A stretch of 19,397 nt of DNA, taken from Acidobacteriota bacterium (lineage in GTDB: Bacteria; Acidobacteriota; Blastocatellia; Pyrinomonadales; Pyrinomonadaceae). The stretch spans positions 1-19,397 of the forward strand of contig CAUJFK010000235.1 of assembly GCA_963169175.1 (NCBI GenBank). Reading direction: 5' to 3'. Under the pieces are notes generated by a model. The model made no database searches. It was not told the DNA's origin and saw only the letters and a program-made list of their open reading frames with translations. Numbering within the stretch: the first letter of the stretch is position 1; the number at the start of each line of letters is the position of its first letter. Position numbers and translations under genes: made by a program. Shown in pieces: positions 14,729 to 19,397 of the stretch.

Positions 14729-16522
14729 ATGAAACGATGCCCTGAATGTAGGCGGGATTATTACGACGATACGTTGCTGTATTGTCTCGAAGACGGCAAC
14801 GCGCTGCTCGAAGGTCCGGCCATGTCAGAACCGCCTGCGTCAGCGGGCGGCCAGTTCGATGAGCCTCAGACCGCTATACTGCACTCGACGGCCGCTCCGG
14901 GCGAATCTCCGACTCGTGCGCAGATCCATACGACGGAACAGACGGCCGTTTTGCATCGCGGGGCGGAGGCGGAGCCTCGGGGATCTTTGGGTGGCCTTTC
15001 GGAAAGGCATAGCCTTTCCGCACATCGAACGGCAAAGCCGCTGATCGCTGCGGTCGTTGCGGTCGCTCTTTTGGTCGGCGGGTTCTTTGGCTACAAATAT
15101 CTTTCCCCAACCAAGCAGATCGAATCGATCGCGGTGATGCCGTTCGTGAATGAGAGCGGGAATGCGGATGTTGAATATTTGAGCGATGGAATGACGGAGA
15201 CGCTGATCAGCAGTTTGTCGAATATTCCTAATTTATCGGTAAAGGCAAGAAGCACGGTTTTTTATTACAAAGGCAAAGAGGCTTCGCCGAAGAAGATCGG
15301 TGAAGAGTTGAAGGTGCAGGCGGTTTTGTTGGGAAGGGTTTCCCAACGCGGTGATGACCTGAAATTGAGTCTGGAACTCGTCAACACAGAGACACAAGAC
15401 GTGATCTGGAGCGAACAATACAATCGCAAACAATCTGACCTAGTCTCATTGCAGAGCGAGATCGCGAGAACCGTTTCGGATAAACTGCGTTCGAAACTAA
15501 CGTCGACCGAACAGGACCGGGTAGCCAAGACCAACACGACCAGTTCCGAAGCACAGCAGCTTTACCTAAAAGGGCGTTTTCATTGGAACAAACGAAATAC
15601 AGAAGACTTTCAAAAAGCCAGAGAGTATTTCCAGCAAGCGATCACAGCCGACCCGAACTACGCACTCGCATACGCGGGACTCGCCGACACTTTGGCATTG
15701 ATGCCGTATTACGGCAATTTCAGGCCCAGTGAATATATGCCTCTGGCAAAGCAGGCGGCACAAAAAGCCCTCGAAATTGACCCAAATCTGGCGGAAGCAC
15801 ATGCCTCGCTCGGTCAGACACTAAGCAACTATGATTATGATTTCAAAGGTGCTGAGAAAGAGCTAAAGAGAGCGATCGAACTCGACCCTAAGTACCCGTC
15901 TGCTTATCAATGGCTTTCAGAGGTCTATCATTGCTCGGGAAATGGCGACCAAGCGCTATCGGAGATAAATAAAGCTCTGGAACTTGACCCGTTGTCGATG
16001 GTCATTAATAACCAAAAAGGCAGGGTAATTGATTTTGGAGGTAAGCGGGACGAAGCAATTGCTCAGTTCAAGAAAACCATTGAGTTGTTTCCGGACGCCC
16101 CGAGTCCTCGTAATAACCTCGCCGACGTTTATGAAGCCAAGGGAATGTATTCCGAGGCCGTTGAACAACGCCTAATCCAGATCAAACTACTCTTTGGCGT
16201 TAGTCCAGAAAACATTAAGGACCTCCAACTCGCTTTTGAAAAAGACGGTTATAAGGGTTTTGTGCAAAAACAAATAGACATTCACCTGGACAGTCAGAGA
16301 TCGAGTTTGGAGAAGGATAAAAGTGCTTATCTGGCGGCCTTTCGAATTGCGGAAACCTATGCCCGACTCGGGGACAAGGATAAAGCGTTTGAATACCTAA
16401 ACAAGGCGTATGACCAACGCGAACCGCAGATCGCAGAACTCAAAATTCGATTGCCACTTAAGTCTCTCCGAGACGACCCGCGATTGACGGATTTGGTTAG
16501 GACAGTTGGGTTTCCTGACTAG
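14729..16522 (+). CDS. Zinc-ribbon, membrane-anchored TolB-like and TPR protein (array gene 2)
   Basis: A 597-residue paralogue of the preceding gene, starting 6 bp after its stop. Same order: zinc ribbon (MKRCPECRRDYYDD...YCLEDGN, 1-24), repeat-derived linker (about 32-103), membrane helix (105-123), TolB-like domain (131-262; the stretch from KQIESIAVMPFVNESGN through DGMTETLI is nearly identical to gene 1), and TPRs (about 278-480 and again about 535-565, e.g. AITADPNYALAYAGLAD and DDPRLTDLVRTVGFP at the end). The TPR halves have diverged much more than the zinc ribbon and TolB parts, which suggests duplication followed by different ligand or partner specificity, or gene conversion of the 5' part. 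Probably in one operon with genes 1 and 3. Role unknown; likely membrane-bound sensing or assembly. Confidence 0.92.
   Translation: MKRCPECRRDYYDDTLLYCLEDGNALLEGPAMSEPPASAGGQFDEPQTAILHSTAAPGESPTRAQIHTTEQTAVLHRGAEAEPRGSLGGLSERHSLSAHRTAKPLIAAVVAVALLVGGFFGYKYLSPTKQIESIAVMPFVNESGNADVEYLSDGMTETLISSLSNIPNLSVKARSTVFYYKGKEASPKKIGEELKVQAVLLGRVSQRGDDLKLSLELVNTETQDVIWSEQYNRKQSDLVSLQSEIARTVSDKLRSKLTSTEQDRVAKTNTTSSEAQQLYLKGRFHWNKRNTEDFQKAREYFQQAITADPNYALAYAGLADTLALMPYYGNFRPSEYMPLAKQAAQKALEIDPNLAEAHASLGQTLSNYDYDFKGAEKELKRAIELDPKYPSAYQWLSEVYHCSGNGDQALSEINKALELDPLSMVINNQKGRVIDFGGKRDEAIAQFKKTIELFPDAPSPRNNLADVYEAKGMYSEAVEQRLIQIKLLFGVSPENIKDLQLAFEKDGYKGFVQKQIDIHLDSQRSSLEKDKSAYLAAFRIAETYARLGDKDKAFEYLNKAYDQREPQIAELKIRLPLKSLRDDPRLTDLVRTVGFPD
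14825..14856 (+). repeat. In-frame REP-like palindrome, third coding copy
   Basis: Same family as 13004-13095: stem CCGCCTGC (14831-14838) with GCGGGCGG (14843-14850) and GTCA loop. It encodes SEPPASAGGQF. Only one copy is present here against two in gene 1, so copy number differs between the paralogues. Confidence 0.8.
14966..15041 (+). repeat. Triple-hairpin palindromic element inside a coding sequence, copy 2
   Basis: GAGGC-GGA-GCCTC (14966-14978), CGGAAAGGC-ATA-GCCTTTCCG (15000-15020) and CGGC-AAA-GCCG (15030-15040). The loops differ from copy 1 (ATA for AGA, AAA for ACA) while stems stay paired. The third stem has changed length but remains perfectly paired. It encodes EAEPRGSLGGLSERHSLSAH. 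Confidence 0.8.
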
Positions 16523-16532
16523 AACGTAGCCT

Positions 16533-19397
16533 ATGAAACGATGCCCAGAGTGCGGTCGCGAGTACGACAGTACGATGATGTTCTGTCTGGATGACGGGAC
16601 AGAATTGCTCTACGGCCCGGCATCGTATGGCGGATCGGCTTCAGGCGGAATGCGGTCGGCATCGGGAGCCGCGCCGACCGCGTTCTTGTCCGGGGATGAA
16701 CCCGCAACGGCGATACTTCACTCGGAAGCTCATTCTCAGAAAGCATTTCCAGCATCGCCGAATAATCTTATCGGTGACCTTACGAAGCTCGTCGGACGTG
16801 AAAAGGAGATCGCGGAGATCGAAGCTTTGCTGAACCGCGGGAACATTCGGCTTTTGACGATGACCGGCGTCGGCGGAACGGGCAAGACGCGGCTCGCGCA
16901 GGCCGTCGCATGGCGGATGCTTCTGAGCTTTCCCGACGGCGTCTATTTCGTCAACTTGGCGCCGATAACTGATGTCAAGCTGGTAGCTCCCATGATCGCG
17001 CAAACGCTTGGCGTAAAAGAGTCGGGCAGCGGGCCGATCCTTGATGCGTTGACGGATCATTTCGCAGGGAAAAAGATGCTGCTCGTTTTGGATAATTTCG
17101 AGCAGGTTACTGGTGCCGCACCGGACATCGGGAAATTGATCCTCACGTCCCCGAATCTTACGATTTTGGTCACAAGCCGCGAGCTTCTGCGTTTGAGGGC
17201 GGAACACGAGTTTGCCGTTTCACCGCTTGCCCTGCCGTCAGACGATGAGCGTTTGTCTGTGGCCGCACTGTCCGGTTATGAATCGATCAGATTTTTTGTC
17301 GAACGGGCCAGGGACGTCAAGCCGGATTTTGCGTTGACCGAGGCGAACGCACCGGATGTCGCGGCGATCTGCCGCAGCCTCGACGGCCTTCCGTTCGCGA
17401 TCGAACTCGCGGCGGCACGCATAAAGCTTTTCGAGCCCCAGACGATCCTGTCGCGGCTTTCAAGTTCTCTTAAATTTCTGACCGGTGGAGCAAAAGATCT
17501 GCCCGAACGACGCCAAACGATGCGCGGCGCGATTGCGTGGAGCTACGACTTGCTCAACGCGGATGAAAAGCAGCTTCTCGATTGCCTGTCGGTCTTTGCG
17601 GGCGGCTTTACGATCGAATCTGTGGAAGCTGTCGGCGCGGACCGAGGCGGTGAAATTCTTGATACTGTTTCCTCCTTGCTCGACAAAAACCTGATCGAGC
17701 GGATGAACCAGCAAGGCGGCGAGCCGCGTTTCCGCATGCTGGTCGTCGTGCGCGATTTCGCGTTCGAAAAATTAGAGCAAAGCGGCACGGTCGAAGAGGT
17801 CAGACGGCGGCATGCCGCTTTTTACGCCGATCTTGCGGCCCTCGCCGAAACGGAACTACGCGGCGCACGGGCCGCCGAGTGGATGGAAAGGCTCGAACTG
17901 GAACATGAGAACTTAAGAGCGGCATTGAATTGGTCGGCGGATACCGAGCCGGCGACCGCACTCAAGATCGCGGCGTCGATCCAGCGATTTTGGTGGCGGC
18001 GCGGACACCTTTCGGAAGGCGTCGAGTGGACGCAGCGGATCCTTGATGCAAACGGCGAAACGGCCGATCCAACATTGCTTGCGTCAGCCTATCGCGGCAT
18101 CAGCAGTTTGAGTTGGAATCGGGGCGATTTCGACGCCGCCGTGGCCTTTGCGGCAAAGGGATTGAAGATCGCGCACGAAACCGGTGAAAAGAAACTTATA
18201 ATCAACGCGCTTCACAGCGTCGGAACGGCTAAACACAACAAGGGCGATTTTGCAGGCGCGCAAAAATTCTTTGAGGACGCTTTGGCAATGGCTCGCGAAG
18301 CAGGTGAAACTTTTGAGGCTGCCGAGCTGGCGAATGCCCTTGGCGAGCTTGCTCGGCATCGCGAAGATTATTCGGCGGCGCAAAGGCTGTACGAAGAAAC
18401 CCTCCTGCTCGCGAGGCAAAACGGATTCCAGCACCTTAACATGCTAGCCGCGATCAATCTTGCAGCGGTCGCATGCGAGATGAAGGATTATCAGGCCTCG
18501 CACGAACACACGCTCGAATCGATGAAGATCAGCGAGGAGATGGGAAGCAGCGTCAGTGTCGGCTACGCGCTCGAACGGTTTGCCGCACTCGCGGTGATCG
18601 GCGGCGAGATGGAAAGGGCGGCCCGCTTGAGCGGCGCGATGGAAGCGATATACGATGCGGCCGGATATAAGATAGAGGAGGTCGATCGCCTGTTTTTGGA
18701 ACGCTATCTTGACGAAGCCCGCGCGGCGATCGGGGAAGATCGTTTTACGCTTGCCCAGCGTCAAGGAAAGTCGCTGTCCGTAAAGGACGCGATAGCTCTT
18801 GCCCGCGAAGACGAAAATGAGTGGCGGTCAACAAAGGCGATGAATCGCGCCAGCCGCGATTCGCCTTTGGCGGCGACAACCATTCGAACACAGACCTTCG
18901 TTCGACCTTCGGAAAACTTTTCTCCAACCATAACGGCCGAGAGCGTTTCGAGTGCCGAATATATTGTTCGTGAAGTAAAGAAACACAGGCGGGCGTGGCT
19001 CGCGGCCGCTGTGCTGTTGGTTGTCGTGCTTGGCGGGATCGGTTATCTGGCCCTGCTTCGCCCCGAACCGATCAACTCGATCGCCGTACTTCCGTTCGTA
19101 AACGGCACCGGAAACTCGGATAATGATTATCTGTCAGACGGCTTGAGCGAAAATCTGATAAACGATCTTTCGCGATTGCCTCGGTTGAAAGTAATCGCTC
19201 GCAGTTCGAGTTTCAGGTATCGCGGCGAGAACGTAGATATTCAGGATGCGGCCCGGAAGCTCGGAGTCGGGGCAATACTGACCGGGCGCGTTAGCAGGCG
19301 TGGCGATGATCTGCAGATCAGCGCTGAACTTATCAATACGGCAGACAACACCCGAATCTGGGCCGATGTTTACAACCGAAGCGTGTCTGACGCTATG
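16533..19397 (+). CDS. Zinc-ribbon STAND (NB-ARC/AfsR-like) ATPase with TPRs, membrane helix and TolB-like domain (array gene 3, cut by right edge)
   Basis: 955 codons with no stop before the edge, starting 10 bp after gene 2. Order: zinc ribbon (MKRCPECGREYDST...FCLDDG, 1-22), linker, then a STAND NTPase: P-loop GVGGTGKT (112-119), Walker B KKMLLVLDNFE (180-190), sensor TSRELLRLR (214-222) and the GLPFAIELAAAR motif (285-296). A winged-helix-like region follows (LLDCLSVFAGGFTIESVEAV), then helical and TPR repeats (about 450-670), a membrane helix (821-842) and the start of a TolB-like domain (INSIAVLPFVNGTGN, DYLSDGLSENLI). AfsR- and LuxR-type relatives are soluble and carry a DNA-binding domain; here there is a zinc ribbon and a membrane anchor instead. 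By analogy with other STANDs it would switch from ADP-bound to ATP-bound oligomer on ligand binding. TPRs probably follow the TolB part beyond the edge. Confidence 0.94.
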   Translation, partial: MKRCPECGREYDSTMMFCLDDGTELLYGPASYGGSASGGMRSASGAAPTAFLSGDEPATAILHSEAHSQKAFPASPNNLIGDLTKLVGREKEIAEIEALLNRGNIRLLTMTGVGGTGKTRLAQAVAWRMLLSFPDGVYFVNLAPITDVKLVAPMIAQTLGVKESGSGPILDALTDHFAGKKMLLVLDNFEQVTGAAPDIGKLILTSPNLTILVTSRELLRLRAEHEFAVSPLALPSDDERLSVAALSGYESIRFFVERARDVKPDFALTEANAPDVAAICRSLDGLPFAIELAAARIKLFEPQTILSRLSSSLKFLTGGAKDLPERRQTMRGAIAWSYDLLNADEKQLLDCLSVFAGGFTIESVEAVGADRGGEILDTVSSLLDKNLIERMNQQGGEPRFRMLVVVRDFAFEKLEQSGTVEEVRRRHAAFYADLAALAETELRGARAAEWMERLELEHENLRAALNWSADTEPATALKIAASIQRFWWRRGHLSEGVEWTQRILDANGETADPTLLASAYRGISSLSWNRGDFDAAVAFAAKGLKIAHETGEKKLIINALHSVGTAKHNKGDFAGAQKFFEDALAMAREAGETFEAAELANALGELARHREDYSAAQRLYEETLLLARQNGFQHLNMLAAINLAAVACEMKDYQASHEHTLESMKISEEMGSSVSVGYALERFAALAVIGGEMERAARLSGAMEAIYDAAGYKIEEVDRLFLERYLDEARAAIGEDRFTLAQRQGKSLSVKDAIALAREDENEWRSTKAMNRASRDSPLAATTIRTQTFVRPSENFSPTITAESVSSAEYIVREVKKHRRAWLAAAVLLVVVLGGIGYLALLRPEPINSIAVLPFVNGTGNSDNDYLSDGLSENLINDLSRLPRLKVIARSSSFRYRGENVDIQDAARKLGVGAILTGRVSRRGDDLQISAELINTADNTRIWADVYNRSVSDAM

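Noticed and set aside
16641..17207. Open frame of 188 codons on the minus strand
   Set aside because: It is antisense to the STAND ATPase domain with the P-loop; no independent support.

Overview
The window looks like a chromosomal piece of an Acidobacteriota bacterium, most likely class Blastocatellia (Pyrinomonadales-like). This is inference. It rests on the split F-type ATP synthase operon with separate b and b' genes, the moderately high GC, and the run of proteins that open with a CPEC...YCLEDG zinc ribbon and carry TolB-like and TPR domains, a style I associate with that class. No rRNA, tRNA or CRISPR array was seen.

Left part (1-6922, all minus strand). An F1Fo-ATP synthase operon runs right to left: b' (6922), b, delta (atpH), alpha (atpA), then gamma (atpG), followed by a VanZ-like membrane protein and a secreted protein cut by the left edge. 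Beta, epsilon, a and c are not here. About 1.2 kb of unrelated small genes separates atpA from atpG: a zinc-ribbon membrane protein, a lone antitoxin-like protein, and a damaged hicBA toxin-antitoxin locus in which a deletion has fused hicB out of frame to the last two-thirds of hicA. The atpH-atpA junction holds inverted arrays of a 7-bp tandem repeat that also encode the last codons of atpH.

Middle (6923-9092). A divergent region with a 13-bp-stem palindrome precedes an accessory pair on the plus strand: a BRO-N-family (phage antirepressor-like) gene broken by a one-base frameshift, and a beta-class (DPPY) DNA methyltransferase starting 5 bp after it. A 31-bp inverted repeat pair closes this pair on the right, and its left arm encodes the last residues of the methyltransferase.

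Right-centre (9093-12718, plus). xthA (exonuclease III), an NTF2-like protein, a secreted D-aminoacylase-type amidohydrolase and an ankyrin-repeat protein.

Right (12878-19397, plus). A tight three-gene array of paralogues. Each starts with the same MKRCPEC zinc ribbon, has one membrane segment and a TolB-like domain. The first two end in TPRs. The third inserts a full STAND (NB-ARC/AfsR-like) ATPase with TPRs before the membrane segment and runs off the right edge. The linkers of the first two are built from palindromic DNA repeats that stay in frame. One of these repeat families is the same as the 31-bp repeats behind the methyltransferase. This in-frame colonisation of coding sequence by REP-like elements, plus the STAND-membrane-TolB architecture, is the most unusual content of the window.
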